Shown: piece after piece, positions 53,456 to 61,523 of the stretch
Numbering within the stretch: position 1 is the stretch's first letter
Layout of the letters: each line of letters begins with the position of its first letter
NCBI GenBank assembly: GCA_036504075.1
Contig: DASXVX010000041.1
Location: forward strand, 31,770 to 95,769
Reading direction: 5' to 3'
Source of the DNA: DASXVX01 sp036504075
GTDB taxonomy: Bacteria; Bacillota; Sulfobacillia; Symbiobacteriales; Symbiobacteriaceae
Length of the DNA: 64,000 nt
Position numbers and translations under genes: made by a program
Notes under the pieces: model-generated
Told to the model about the DNA's origin: nothing
What the model saw: the letters and a program-made list of their open reading frames with translations, nothing else
Databases searched by the model: none

Positions 53456-53998
53456 TTATGTACCTGTAGAGTTTACCGCTCGGGCCGCTTTCACCTCCGG
53501 AATCGCGCTTTCCGGAATGAACCGTTCCATCAGCAACCCCACGCCAATGACCCCCGGAATGGTCAGAATCAGACGCACCAGGGCAAACTTCATCCCGATA
53601 AAGTTGCTTTCCAGCAAGATCATCGGAATCTTGATCGCCGCCCAGGTACCAAGGAAGATGCCGATGTTCGCCAGCCGCGCCCCCTTCTGCCGCAAGGACA
53701 GGGCGACCGGAAACGCTGCGTAGATCGGCCCGGCTGCGGCCGTACCCAGCACGATTGCCAGCAGCATTCCCCGCAAACCGGATCGAGGGCCGATGTTCTC
53801 CTCGACCAGCTTCCGGGGCACCCAGGCATCGAACAGCCCCATCAATATCATGACCATCGGCACAATCTCCAGGATGTCGCCGACGAACCGGGCCGAGTTC
53901 ACGGCCGCCGCCCAGCCCATGGCCGGACGTAACAGGCTGAGAATCAGGTCTGCCGCCACGATCGCCGCGAATAGTTGATACTTTTTCAGCAACGCCAT
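53456..53998 (-). CDS. Permease half (YraQ/ArsP-like family), second gene of a split pair
   Basis: A 180-residue membrane protein with four to five helices (YQLFAAIVAADLILSLLRP, IVPMVMILMGLFDAWVP, GMLLAIVLGTAAAGPIYAAF, LTIPGVIGVGLLMERFIP). The sequence PRKLVEENIGPRSGLRG and GPIYAAFPVALSLRQKG resemble PF03773-type permeases (putative two-subunit permeases, some called ArsP). Its ATG shares one base with the stop codon of the gene upstream (TGATG), so the halves are made together and probably form one transporter. The substrate is unknown. Confidence 0.8.
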   Translation of the reverse strand: MALLKKYQLFAAIVAADLILSLLRPAMGWAAAVNSARFVGDILEIVPMVMILMGLFDAWVPRKLVEENIGPRSGLRGMLLAIVLGTAAAGPIYAAFPVALSLRQKGARLANIGIFLGTWAAIKIPMILLESNFIGMKFALVRLILTIPGVIGVGLLMERFIPESAIPEVKAARAVNSTGT

Positions 53999-54474
53999 CA
54001 ATGCACGATCACTCCCATCAAGGCGCCGATCAGAATCGCCAACGCAAAGCTCAAGGTCTGCCGGACGAGCGTAAACCGTTTGCCGAAGTACTGGATCTCC
54101 ATGGGGGCGGTCACAGTCCCGACCATCGTCAGCGTCGTGACGAAGGCTGCCAGCGCGGAGTAGCTTGCGCCAAGCCTGAGCATCGTACCGGCCAGCGGAA
54201 ACGCGACGGGAGCCGGCATGGTGATGATTGCGCCGACCACGGAAATGAGCGCAAACCCAGCCAGGCCGTGAAACTTGAACAGGTTGGCCAGCACTTCCGG
54301 TGGCGTCAACGCCAGCAACAGGCCAATGATGCCGGTCATGCCCAACAGGCTCGGGATCAATGCCATGAACGACCGGTAACTTACCAGCAGCGCCTTTTTC
54401 GTCCGCTCCGGGTCCTTCCGGTACGACAATGCGAGCGCAGCCAGGGTGATCAATAGGAGCACCAGGGACGACAC
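53998..54474 (-). CDS. Permease half (YraQ/ArsP-like family), first gene of a split pair
   Basis: A 158-residue membrane protein with four helices (LVLLLITLAALALSY, FMALIPSLLGMTGIIGLLLA, GLAGFALISVVGAIITMPA, TLSFALAILIGALMGVIV). Motif AIITMPAPVAFPLAGTML fits the same permease family as the gene downstream. The GTG at 54474 has GGAGGTG 9 bases upstream. A promoter with an overlapping palindrome is at 54580-54622. The two half-genes together have about the length of a full permease. Confidence 0.78.
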   Translation of the reverse strand: MSSLVLLLITLAALALSYRKDPERTKKALLVSYRSFMALIPSLLGMTGIIGLLLALTPPEVLANLFKFHGLAGFALISVVGAIITMPAPVAFPLAGTMLRLGASYSALAAFVTTLTMVGTVTAPMEIQYFGKRFTLVRQTLSFALAILIGALMGVIVH

Positions 54475-54579
54475 GCGGGCTCACCTCCGAAGTTCTGTCC
54501 TTCCACCGATTCCCGAATCAGGCAGCGCCGATAGTCCTGACCACGATGGTGACATTTGCAGCATAGTGTATTTATCAGT

Positions 54580-54622
54580 ATGCTGTTAATAACAGTATTA
54601 AACGTATCGCTCACGTTGTCAA
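54580..54622 (-). promoter_or_regulatory. Promoter with palindromic operator for the split permease
   Basis: On the minus strand TTGACA (54617-54622), a 17-base spacer and AATACT (54594-54599). An inverted repeat ATgCTGTTA-a-TAACAGtAT (54580-54598) covers the -10 and start region with one mismatch, the layout of a repressor site. Confidence 0.65.
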
Positions 54623-54658
54623 GCCCCGCCGGCCGCTTTGGCTGTCACAACTCTGAAC

Positions 54659-54694
54659 ACACAAGCGGCAGGCCAAAAGGCCTGCCGCTTGTGT
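54659..54694 (-). terminator. Rho-independent terminator
   Basis: Perfect 16-base stem ACACAAGCGGCAGGCC / GGCCTGCCGCTTGTGT with an AAAA/TTTT loop, closing the four-helix membrane protein gene. Confidence 0.8.
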
Positions 54695-54702
54695 ATTACA
54701 GG

Positions 54703-55299
54703 TCAAACTCGCCCACGAAGTTCATGATCGCCTCGGGGTCCGGCCTTGATCCACAGCACCCTCACGAGTCCCACCACGATCAGAAGCAGGCTCAGGCCGG
54801 AGAAAACCCACTTCGCCAACGTAAAGTACCCGGCGGCTGTGGCCACCCCATTCTGGTGTACCGGATACTTCACCAGCATGGTCACGATGGAAATGTTCTC
54901 CAGGTAATCAAAGGCACCCGCCCCCAGAGGCACCAGGTTCCATTTGTGGACCCAATGCCCTGCCGGGAATGCACTTCGAAACGTCACCGTAAGCAGCAGC
55001 GTCAGGGCCCCGGAATAGATCAGGGGGAAGATGAAGTCGAACACTTCGAGAAACCTCAGGTACGCCTGTCGTCCTGCGGGTTTCAGGCTGTCAAGTACCT
55101 GGTAGGCCCGTTGCGCCCGGTAGAAGAGTTCCGAATCCAGGATGCTGCCCCCGCCCGAAACCTCGCGAATGTGCGGTACGCCCAGCGGTAGGTTTATCAC
55201 ATTGACGCAAAGCATCAATACGATTGCCACCGATAGCAGGGCGGCCAGGGACCGTCGGTTCGCGTTCCGGTCGATCAGATTGTGCAGGCGGTCCATCAT
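54703..55299 (-). CDS. Four-helix membrane protein of unknown function, possibly frameshifted at the end
   Basis: A 198-residue protein with four predicted helices (LAALLSVAIVLMLCVNVI, FDFIFPLIYSGALTLLLTV, YLENISIVTMLVKYP, WVFSGLSLLLIVVGLVRVLW). The motif LGAGAFDYLEN and the short charged loops recall a widespread unnamed family. The current ending reads IKAGPRGDHELRGRV; one base out of frame the same DNA gives DPEAIMNFVGEFDL, which looks more natural, so a single-base indel near 54735 is likely. AGGAG precedes the tandem ATG codons. It is followed by a strong terminator. Confidence 0.65.
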   Translation of the reverse strand: MMDRLHNLIDRNANRRSLAALLSVAIVLMLCVNVINLPLGVPHIREVSGGGSILDSELFYRAQRAYQVLDSLKPAGRQAYLRFLEVFDFIFPLIYSGALTLLLTVTFRSAFPAGHWVHKWNLVPLGAGAFDYLENISIVTMLVKYPVHQNGVATAAGYFTLAKWVFSGLSLLLIVVGLVRVLWIKAGPRGDHELRGRV

Positions 55300-55336
55300 G
55301 ATATCCTACTCTCCTCGTGTTTCCGGCGACGTATGG

Positions 55337-56350
55337 CTACTGTGAGCAGACCAGCACGACTTTGCCGCTGACCGCCGCCCGGCTCACCAGCTCCTGCGCC
55401 CTGGCCGCCTCCGCCAGCGGCAGCCGCTCGGCAATGACCGGCTGAATCTGCTTTTCCGCCAGGAGCCCGAACAGACTGGTCAGATCTTCCCGAAACCAGC
55501 CGGGCTGATCCTTGTATACGCCCGTAATGTCGTAGAACCCCGCCTTCCGGCCGGGCAGCAGCATGCATAGCCCAAGCAGCCCGTACCCCAGGGCCCCCGC
55601 CGCCAGTTTCTTCCGCCCCTGCTCCAGGGCTGCCGACATGCCGTAGGCCACCAGCCGGCCGCCGGGCCGCAGGGTCCGGTACGACCGCCAGAAGTTCGCC
55701 CCGCCGATGGGGTCAAAGACGGCATCCACGCCGTCGCCGCTCAGGCTGCGGACCCGGGCCACGAAATCCTCCCGCCGGTAGTCGATCGGAATGCCGCCCA
55801 GCGCGGCCACCAGGGGGTGCTTGGCCGCCGAGGCCGTGCCGTACATGGTGAGGCCGGCCAATCGGCCCAACTGCAAGAGCGCCGTTCCCGCTCCGCCCGC
55901 GGCCCCGTGGATGAGCACCCGATCGCCGGCCTTGACCCGCGCGACCCGATGGAGCATCTGGTAGGCCGTCACGTAGTTGAGCACGAGGCTCACGGCCTCC
56001 GCCGGGTCCACCCCCTCCGGCACCGGTATCAGCCGGTCCGCCGGCAGGCAGATGACTTCGGCATAGCCGCCGTACACCGTCAGCGCTGCCACCCGCTGCC
56101 CGGGCTGCAAACCGGCAACGCCCGGACCGAGCTTGTCCACCACCCCGACGATATCGTAGCCGGGGGCAAACGGCAGCGGCGGTGTCCCGGGGTAGAGGCC
56201 GTGCCGCATCAGAATATCGGCGAAGGAGACGCCGGTGACCAGGACGCGGACCCGAACGCTTCCCGGTGCGGGTTCGGGGACCGGCTCTTGCACGACCTGC
56301 AACACTTCGGGTCCGCCGTGACGGGTGATAACGACGCGCCGGATCATCAT
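55337..56350 (-). CDS. Quinone oxidoreductase-like zinc-free medium-chain reductase
   Basis: A 337-residue NAD(P)H-dependent oxidoreductase of the MDR superfamily. Visible parts: GVSFADILMRHGLYPGTPPL and FAPGYDIVGVVDKLGPGVAG in the substrate domain, VLIHGAAGGAGTALLQLGRL as the dinucleotide-binding motif, and DAVFDPIGGANFWRSYRTL. The usual catalytic zinc Cys/His/Glu set is absent, as in quinone oxidoreductases and synaptic-vesicle-VAT1-like enzymes. The ATG at 56350 follows GAGGGGG. A pair of palindromes at 56377-56414 lies in its promoter, with a MarR gene next door on the same strand. Likely induced by an electrophile or quinone. Confidence 0.88.
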   Translation of the reverse strand: MMIRRVVITRHGGPEVLQVVQEPVPEPAPGSVRVRVLVTGVSFADILMRHGLYPGTPPLPFAPGYDIVGVVDKLGPGVAGLQPGQRVAALTVYGGYAEVICLPADRLIPVPEGVDPAEAVSLVLNYVTAYQMLHRVARVKAGDRVLIHGAAGGAGTALLQLGRLAGLTMYGTASAAKHPLVAALGGIPIDYRREDFVARVRSLSGDGVDAVFDPIGGANFWRSYRTLRPGGRLVAYGMSAALEQGRKKLAAGALGYGLLGLCMLLPGRKAGFYDITGVYKDQPGWFREDLTSLFGLLAEKQIQPVIAERLPLAEAARAQELVSRAAVSGKVVLVCSQ

Positions 56351-56376
56351 GATGGAACCCCCTCGTTCATTTTAGG

Positions 56377-56432
56377 TGATACATCATTTATGCCACGACA
56401 TTAATGATGTATCATCTATTTCATTCTGTCAA
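56377..56432 (-). promoter_or_regulatory. Promoter of the oxidoreductase gene with two MarR-type operator sites
   Basis: TTGACA (56427-56432 on the minus strand). Two palindromes lie around the expected -10 and start: TGATACATCA (56377-56386) and TGATGTATCA (56405-56414), part of a 12-base inverted repeat TGATACATCATT / AATGATGTATCA with a 14-base spacer. Site centres are 28 bp apart. Confidence 0.7.
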
Positions 56433-56459
56433 GCCATCGGCGAACAGTTTTGTCCGCCA

Positions 56460-56507
56460 CGAAAACGAACGCCCCGCTCCGGATGATGCTCCGGAAGCGG
56501 GGGCGTT
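56460..56507 (-). terminator. Rho-independent terminator of the MarR gene
   Basis: On the minus strand AACGCCCCCGCTTCCGG / CCGGAGCGGGGCGTT with an eight-base loop, then CGTTTTCG. Confidence 0.78.
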
Positions 56508-56556
56508 GGCACGGCGGGCAAGTTGCAGTCCGGAGGGCAGGGAACCGGTAACATCG

Positions 56557-57021
56557 CTAGACGGGGCGTTTTCGTCCCATGCGCCCGGCCAGAGCCTTCC
56601 CTGCCGGCAGCCCGCCGACAAACCGCCAGAGCGCCGTCAGCAATTCGGCTACCGGCATTCCTTCCAATTGGGTGTCGATCGCCGCATAGAGTTCCGCCTC
56701 CACACCCACGATGCGGGCAGCGACGTCCCTTCCCGACTGGGTAAGGGTCAGCGTTACCTTGCGGTTGTCGACGTCCGACGGCCGCTGTTCGACCAGCCCG
56801 GACTCGATGAGCCGCGCGACCAACCGGCTCGGACTGCCGCTTTCGCAAACCAGCAGGTCGCCGAGGGCGACGAGTGACAAAGGTTCGTGGTCCTGGAGCA
56901 CCCTGAGAACCTCGGCCTGCGACGGCGTCAGACCCAGGGGACGCAGGGCGGCCGTCAACATCCGGTTCCCCTCGCGCTGGGCGGCGAGAATCAGGTAACG
57001 GAGCTCTTCCGCTGATGTCAT
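56557..57021 (-). CDS. MarR-family transcription regulator
   Basis: A 154-residue winged-helix regulator. MarR features are LRPLGLTPSQAEVLRVLQDH, ALGDLLVCESGSPSRLVARL (recognition helix), then the wing DVDNRKVTLTLTQSGRDVA. The single Cys in LLVCES could be a redox switch but that is speculation. The ATG at 57021 follows AAGGG; an in-frame ATG six codons earlier has no ribosome binding site. Its own promoter contains TGACGTGTCA (57048-57057), a variant of the palindromes before the oxidoreductase gene, so it probably controls both that gene and itself. Confidence 0.9.
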   Translation of the reverse strand: MTSAEELRYLILAAQREGNRMLTAALRPLGLTPSQAEVLRVLQDHEPLSLVALGDLLVCESGSPSRLVARLIESGLVEQRPSDVDNRKVTLTLTQSGRDVAARIVGVEAELYAAIDTQLEGMPVAELLTALWRFVGGLPAGKALAGRMGRKRPV

Positions 57022-57047
57022 CCGCAACACCCTTTTCATCGGTTCGG

Positions 57048-57103
57048 TGACGTGTCATCAGTTGTCCGTCGCGTACTATACGGGACCCGTCTCCCGTTGT
57101 CAA
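57048..57103 (-). promoter_or_regulatory. Promoter and operator of the MarR gene
   Basis: Near-consensus TTGACA (57098-57103), 17-base spacer, TATAGT (57075-57080) on the minus strand. A palindrome TGACGTGTCA sits at 57048-57057 downstream of the -10. The -35 overlaps the stop codon of the upstream PEP-synthase-like gene. Confidence 0.75.
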
Positions 57104-59673
57104 GCTGGCCGGGTCACTTTTGGCTCCAGCCCTTCAACCGCGACCGTGCCGGCCATCCCGTCCACCGTTACGATCTGGCCGTCGCGCAGGAGCCGGGTAG
57201 CGTTGCCGGTGGCCACCACGGCCGGGAGACGGCACTCGCGTGCGATAATCGCCGAGTGCGACAGGAATCCGCCCGAATCCGTCACCAGGGCGCCCGCACT
57301 GGGGAAGAGCACCGACCAGACCGGCGAGATAATGGGGCAGACCAGCACGTCTCCCGCCTGAATCTTGTGGAACTCGGACTCGTCGCGGATGACCCGGACC
57401 GGGCCGGTGTAGCGGCCGGCCGATGCGGCGATCCCCGACAGCCGCCCGGCGTCCGCCTGCCGGCGGCCGCTGGCCTTCGTGGCAAAGACCCGCTCGTAGA
57501 ACCACATCACCGCCTCGTGGACGAAGCGCGCCTCGTTGGGCAGGGCGGCAAAGGAGGGCGGCGCTGACGGCGGCGTTCCGTAGCGTGCGGGTCCGGGATG
57601 CGCCATCACCCAGGCGCGTTCGCCCTTCCGGCGCGCCACCAGTTCGAGCCGGTCGTCGCCACTGACCAGGGCTGCGCGGGCCTCGTCCACCTCCAGGAAG
57701 AAGATGTCGGCCGGGTCCGCAATCTGGCCACGCGCCGCGAGCCGGCGCCCCATCTCCAGCGCCGTGTACCGCAGGAGCGCCAGCGGCATGCTGGTGTCGT
57801 AGAACCCGTGCTCTTCGCGCACCGGGTAGGCCCGCTCGGCCCGGGCCAGCGCCCGCTCGAAGCGCTCCCGGTCCGCCTCGGGGCGTCCGGACAGCAGCCC
57901 GCGGGCTTCCGCCGTCAGGCGGGCACGCTTTTCCGCCAGCGCCCGGCCGTCCGCCTCCGGGTCGTATGCGCGCCGGATCTGGTCGCTGACCAGGGCGAGG
58001 ATCAGATCGGGCATCTCCGCCAGCGTCGGATCGGACACTTCGTAGCGGATGGGCCGGCAGCCAAACTCCCGCTGGTACTCGGCGAAGTCGGCGGCGAACA
58101 CGGTGTCGGCCGCGGCCATGCGTTCGGCTGTGTGCCGGTCGACCTGGCGGAGCAGGTCCGTGAGCGCCGGATTCGCCCGCACTCGCTCTGCGATGCGGGC
58201 CAGGGCGCGAGCCGGGGCGCTGGAGGTCTCGGAGAGGCCGATGAGCATGTCGAACACCTTCTCCTCGTCCCAGGCGCACAGATCGCGGCAAGTGAAGGCA
58301 AACTCGGCCAGCAGCAGGTTCAGCGATTGGTTCAGCATCATGTGAATTTCCTGGCTCTCCCGGAGCAGGCGGCTGACGGCCGTGGCATGCTCGGCCAGTC
58401 CGGCAGCGGAAAGTGCCGGCAGGTCGGTGTCCCGCAGGGCCGTGAGCCGCTTCGCCAGGTCGGGCTTTAACACCGCATACCACCGCTCGATCCACTGTCC
58501 CGCCTTGTCGGTGCGAACCGCCAGGGTGCATTCCCGGATGCGGGTCCGCAGCGACGGCACCAGGGGAATCAGGAGCCGCATCGCCCAATCGGGCGGCGGC
58601 CGGCGGTCCTTGCCCCCCAGGGGCACCATCCGCAGGTAAACCCAGCCCCCAATCTCGCGCTCCTCCACGCTCTCCGTGAGCAGTCCGAACTCCATGCACA
58701 TCTGCCGGAATCCGGAGTTGGCCGCGGGCAGCAAGGAGGACCGGGCGAAGGGATAGAGCGGCTGCGGGTAGTGGGAGTCCCCGCGCTCCCAGAAGCCGGA
58801 CGGCGGCTCTGACGGAACCGGTACGGGCGCCGGCGCATCGGCAGCCGAAAGCGTGGTGACGGGCCGGGCCTGCAGCAGGTACAACTCGCCGCCGCTCATG
58901 GCCCACTCGATGTCCTGAGGGGCGCCGTAGTGGCCCTCCACCCGGCGGGCCAGTTCGGCCACCGCCAGCACCTCCCGGTCGCCCACGGCGCCCTCGGGCG
59001 CGCTCCGGCAGACGGCCCGGCCCGCCCGGACCACCCACTCGTCCGGGGAGACCTGACCGGAAACCAGCCGCTCGCCCAGGCCGCGGACGGCGCTTACCAC
59101 CGTCTCGGAGCGGTCGCCGGTCACCGGGTTGGCGGTGAAAGCCACGCCGGCGGCGTCGGCCGCGATCAGGGGCTGAATCAGCACCGCCATCCGGTCCGCT
59201 GCCAGTCCCCGATTCGTGCGGTATGTAAGGATTTGGCGGCTGAAGGCGGAGGCCCAGCATGTCCGCACGGCATCGGCAACGGCAGCGGGGCCGCGCACGC
59301 CCAGGACCGTTTCGTACTGTCCGGCAAAGGAGGCGCCGGCCAGGTCTTCCGCCACCCCGGAGGACCGCACGGCCAGCGGCGCATCGCCAAAGGCGGCGAG
59401 CGCGTGGCGGAGGGCGTCCGCGACGGGGGACGGCAGCGGTTTTTTCACAATCGCGTCAGCCGCCTGCTCGGTGTCGGTAACGGCTTCGCTCACATGTGCG
59501 GTGAAAGCGGCGGTGGTCACGACGATCCCGTCGGGCACGGGAAAGCCCGCAGCCAGCAGGCGGGACAGGTTTGCGGCCTTGGTCCCGACCTGGTCGGGGC
59601 GGGCGGCTTCAGGAGCGCGCAGCGGGAGGACGTACACAAGTCCTTCCTGCAGAAAGGTCTCGGACACGGTCAT
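57100..59673 (-). CDS. PEP synthase / rifampin-phosphotransferase-like enzyme
   Basis: An 857-residue enzyme. N-terminal ATP-grasp domain (about 1-330): VGTKAANLSRLLAAGFPVPD, PLAVRSSGVAEDLAGASFAG, AADAAGVAFTANPVTGDRSE. Middle substrate domain unassigned. C-terminal swivelling phosphohistidine domain with the catalytic His806 in DSGGFLSHSAIIARE followed by LPAVVATGNATRLLRDGQIV. This is the ATP + acceptor phosphotransfer layout shared by PEP synthases and rifampin phosphotransferases; length and domain order fit the latter. GAGGGGGC precedes the ATG, which overlaps the stop of the TetR gene (ATGA). The acceptor is not identifiable from sequence; drug modification or phosphoenolpyruvate formation are both possible. 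Confidence 0.82.
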   Translation of the reverse strand: MTVSETFLQEGLVYVLPLRAPEAARPDQVGTKAANLSRLLAAGFPVPDGIVVTTAAFTAHVSEAVTDTEQAADAIVKKPLPSPVADALRHALAAFGDAPLAVRSSGVAEDLAGASFAGQYETVLGVRGPAAVADAVRTCWASAFSRQILTYRTNRGLAADRMAVLIQPLIAADAAGVAFTANPVTGDRSETVVSAVRGLGERLVSGQVSPDEWVVRAGRAVCRSAPEGAVGDREVLAVAELARRVEGHYGAPQDIEWAMSGGELYLLQARPVTTLSAADAPAPVPVPSEPPSGFWERGDSHYPQPLYPFARSSLLPAANSGFRQMCMEFGLLTESVEEREIGGWVYLRMVPLGGKDRRPPPDWAMRLLIPLVPSLRTRIRECTLAVRTDKAGQWIERWYAVLKPDLAKRLTALRDTDLPALSAAGLAEHATAVSRLLRESQEIHMMLNQSLNLLLAEFAFTCRDLCAWDEEKVFDMLIGLSETSSAPARALARIAERVRANPALTDLLRQVDRHTAERMAAADTVFAADFAEYQREFGCRPIRYEVSDPTLAEMPDLILALVSDQIRRAYDPEADGRALAEKRARLTAEARGLLSGRPEADRERFERALARAERAYPVREEHGFYDTSMPLALLRYTALEMGRRLAARGQIADPADIFFLEVDEARAALVSGDDRLELVARRKGERAWVMAHPGPARYGTPPSAPPSFAALPNEARFVHEAVMWFYERVFATKASGRRQADAGRLSGIAASAGRYTGPVRVIRDESEFHKIQAGDVLVCPIISPVWSVLFPSAGALVTDSGGFLSHSAIIARECRLPAVVATGNATRLLRDGQIVTVDGMAGTVAVEGLEPKVTRPA

Positions 59674-60320
59674 GATTCTGCCCCCTCCTCTTGCCGGTTC
59701 GGGCCGGCAGCGGCTTCAGCCTGTTTGATCTCCCGGATCAAAACCTGCAGCGCCCAGGTGAGTGCGGCGGCGGTATCGGCGGGGTCAAGCCCGAACCGCT
59801 GGCGGAGGCTCGCCCAACCCTGGGAGCCGGCCAGGTAGCGGATGACGGCAGCGGCCCGCCGGGCAAACGCTTCGGACAGGTGGGGGGTGCTGTCAGCCAC
59901 GATCCGATCGATCGCCTCATCCCGGCTCCGCCTGCTTTCGGGGTTGCTGTTCACCGCCGCCAGGAACGCCATAATGGCCTGATTGACGGCGGCGTGTTGC
60001 TCGAACACCGGTATCGACCCTTCAACCCAGGCCGGGATCTCATCCAGCGTGCGGGGGGCAGGCGGGGTCTGCGACCTGGCCACTGCGGTTCCCCACTCGT
60101 ACATCGCCTCCAGCAGCGCCTCCCGGTTCGGGAAATGGCGGTAGACCGAAGCGTAAGAGATGCCGGCGCGGTCGGCGACGTCCTGCATGCTGAAGGCGTT
60201 GATGCGCCCTTCAGCGACGAGGAAAGCGACGGTCTCCATGATGAGGCTCCGGGTGGACTCCTGCTGGCGGCTTCGGAGGGGGCTGGAATACGACCGTGAT
60301 TCAGGTTTCCCTTTGGTCAT
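59670..60320 (-). CDS. TetR-family transcription regulator
   Basis: A 216-residue repressor: helix-turn-helix in INAFSMQDVADRAGISYASV and YRHFPNREALLEAMY, then a helical ligand domain. The start is uncertain: the ATG at 60320 is chosen, while GAGGGA lies directly before a GTG at 60335 five codons upstream. Its stop codon overlaps the ATG of the PEP-synthase-like gene, so both are in one operon and the regulator probably controls it. An 11-base palindrome TCGAATATCGA (60364-60374) upstream is a candidate operator, next to a TATAGT -10-like element (60347-60352). Confidence 0.88.
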   Translation of the reverse strand: MTKGKPESRSYSSPLRSRQQESTRSLIMETVAFLVAEGRINAFSMQDVADRAGISYASVYRHFPNREALLEAMYEWGTAVARSQTPPAPRTLDEIPAWVEGSIPVFEQHAAVNQAIMAFLAAVNSNPESRRSRDEAIDRIVADSTPHLSEAFARRAAAVIRYLAGSQGWASLRQRFGLDPADTAAALTWALQVLIREIKQAEAAAGPNRQEEGAES

Positions 60321-60785
60321 GACGAATTGACACACTCCCTCTATTCACTATAGATTTTGTCCATCGAATATCGAGTTTATCGTAGAAGAGTGGTATGAAA
60401 ATGTCAATAGCAGGGTTTCCCGAAGTTGATGCTACCCCCGCAGGGCGCAAAAAAGCCCACCGGAATAACTCCGGGAGGCAAAGTGGTACCGACCGGGGGT
60501 ACCGTAGAAGGATATACAGTTCGTATCACGAAAAGCATGAGATGTCCGAACCTCTGGCGTAGCGAGTGTCAGGTTGGTACCCATATCGTGAAGAAGCCGC
60601 AAGCCCTACAGGCCTGCGGCTTTCGCCATACTCTTGGTGCGCGGTAGAGGGATCGAACCGTCGAGTACCCCTTGATGTTTGCGAACAAACCCACCGGGAT
60701 CCGATCCCCGGAGAGAATTGCGACTCCGCCAGTCCGCTCATACACGCAGCCCCAGATGCTTCCCGATGTGAAAGGGACGCCGCCC
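60321..60785. other. Gene-poor region with repeat scrap, hairpin and tRNA-like tail
   Basis: Holds the TetR promoter area, a decayed piece of the ~400-bp repeat (GCCCACCGGAATAACTCCGG near 60455), a perfect hairpin AAGCCGCA-GCC / GGC-TGCGGCTT at about 60595-60624, and on the minus strand the segment GGTTCGATCCCTCTACCGCG, which looks like the 3' end of a tRNA but has no matching 5' half. No gene is supported. Confidence 0.45.
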
Positions 60786-61217
60786 CTACTTGGCCTCTGC
60801 TTCCAGCAGTTCGGCGGCGGTCTGGACGAACTTGGGGCAGAGCGTGCCGAAGAGGTTCTGTGACCGTGCTTGCTCGTAGCCTTCGGCAGTGCCCATATCA
60901 CAGCCCACCAGTGCGCTGCACCGGACCGTCCCGTGGACGGCGGCGAAAGACTGGGCAAAGGCCTGTGCCCGCTGCCGCGCTTGCCCTTTGGCTTCCTTCG
61001 CGCAGGGGTCATCGCCAGCGTGCCTGAGGCCCAGTACCATCAACGCGCCGCTGACGGCGCCACAGGTCTCGCCCATACCCATGCCGTTTCCGAAGGCAAC
61101 GGCTAGCTGCAAGGCCTTTTGCTTGTCCATTCCGACTTCCGGACCATAGGTGCTGATAATCGATTGGGCGCAGTTGCAGCCTTGAAAACGGGTGACAGCC
61201 TCTTGTACCTTGCTCAT
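60786..61217 (-). CDS. C_GCAxxG_C_C family protein
   Basis: A 143-residue protein of the redox/metal-linked C_GCAxxG_C_C family (the family name records its cysteine pattern). Here: FQGCNCAQSIISTYG at the start, METCGAVSG-type element in GMGMGETCGAVSGALMVLGL, then RCSALVGCDMG and LCPKFVQTAAELL. Six or more cysteines suggest Fe-S or metal binding. Often found with permeases or redox proteins. GGAGG lies 8 bases before the ATG. It stands alone, next to the ArsR/TSUP/thioredoxin group on the other side of a 300-base gap. Confidence 0.88.
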   Translation of the reverse strand: MSKVQEAVTRFQGCNCAQSIISTYGPEVGMDKQKALQLAVAFGNGMGMGETCGAVSGALMVLGLRHAGDDPCAKEAKGQARQRAQAFAQSFAAVHGTVRCSALVGCDMGTAEGYEQARSQNLFGTLCPKFVQTAAELLEAEAK

Positions 61218-61523
61218 CCGGGATTCCTCCTCTACCGTCGTGGATCAATGTGGCGGGTGATCCGCACCGCCGGAACATCAGAAACAATCGTAAGCGGCCG
61301 AGACATGGTCCGCATGATCATCGCCCCTGGCCTCACCTCCTCGTCAGAGTGGTGCAAGTCAAGCAAGCCGGCCCGAACATCACGCCGCGGCGGGATGTAA
61401 GTCGGTACCGGAATACGCTAATATGGCAATAGAGCGTGGTCGCCCAGTCCTGATCCATCGGGATATTGTTGCATGCGAATGAAAAGTCGTATAATCGACG
61501 CCAGGAAGGGGGGCAACGGAGAC
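61218..61523. other. Gap upstream of the ArsR gene
   Basis: No gene seen. The right part carries the ArsR promoter; GGAAGGGGGG and then ACGGAG stand before the ATG at 61524. Confidence 0.5.
61466..61495 (+). promoter_or_regulatory. Promoter of the ArsR gene
   Basis: TATAAT at 61490-61495, preceded at 18 bases by TTGTTG (61466-61471). It excludes the in-frame ATG at 61473 as the start. Confidence 0.6.
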
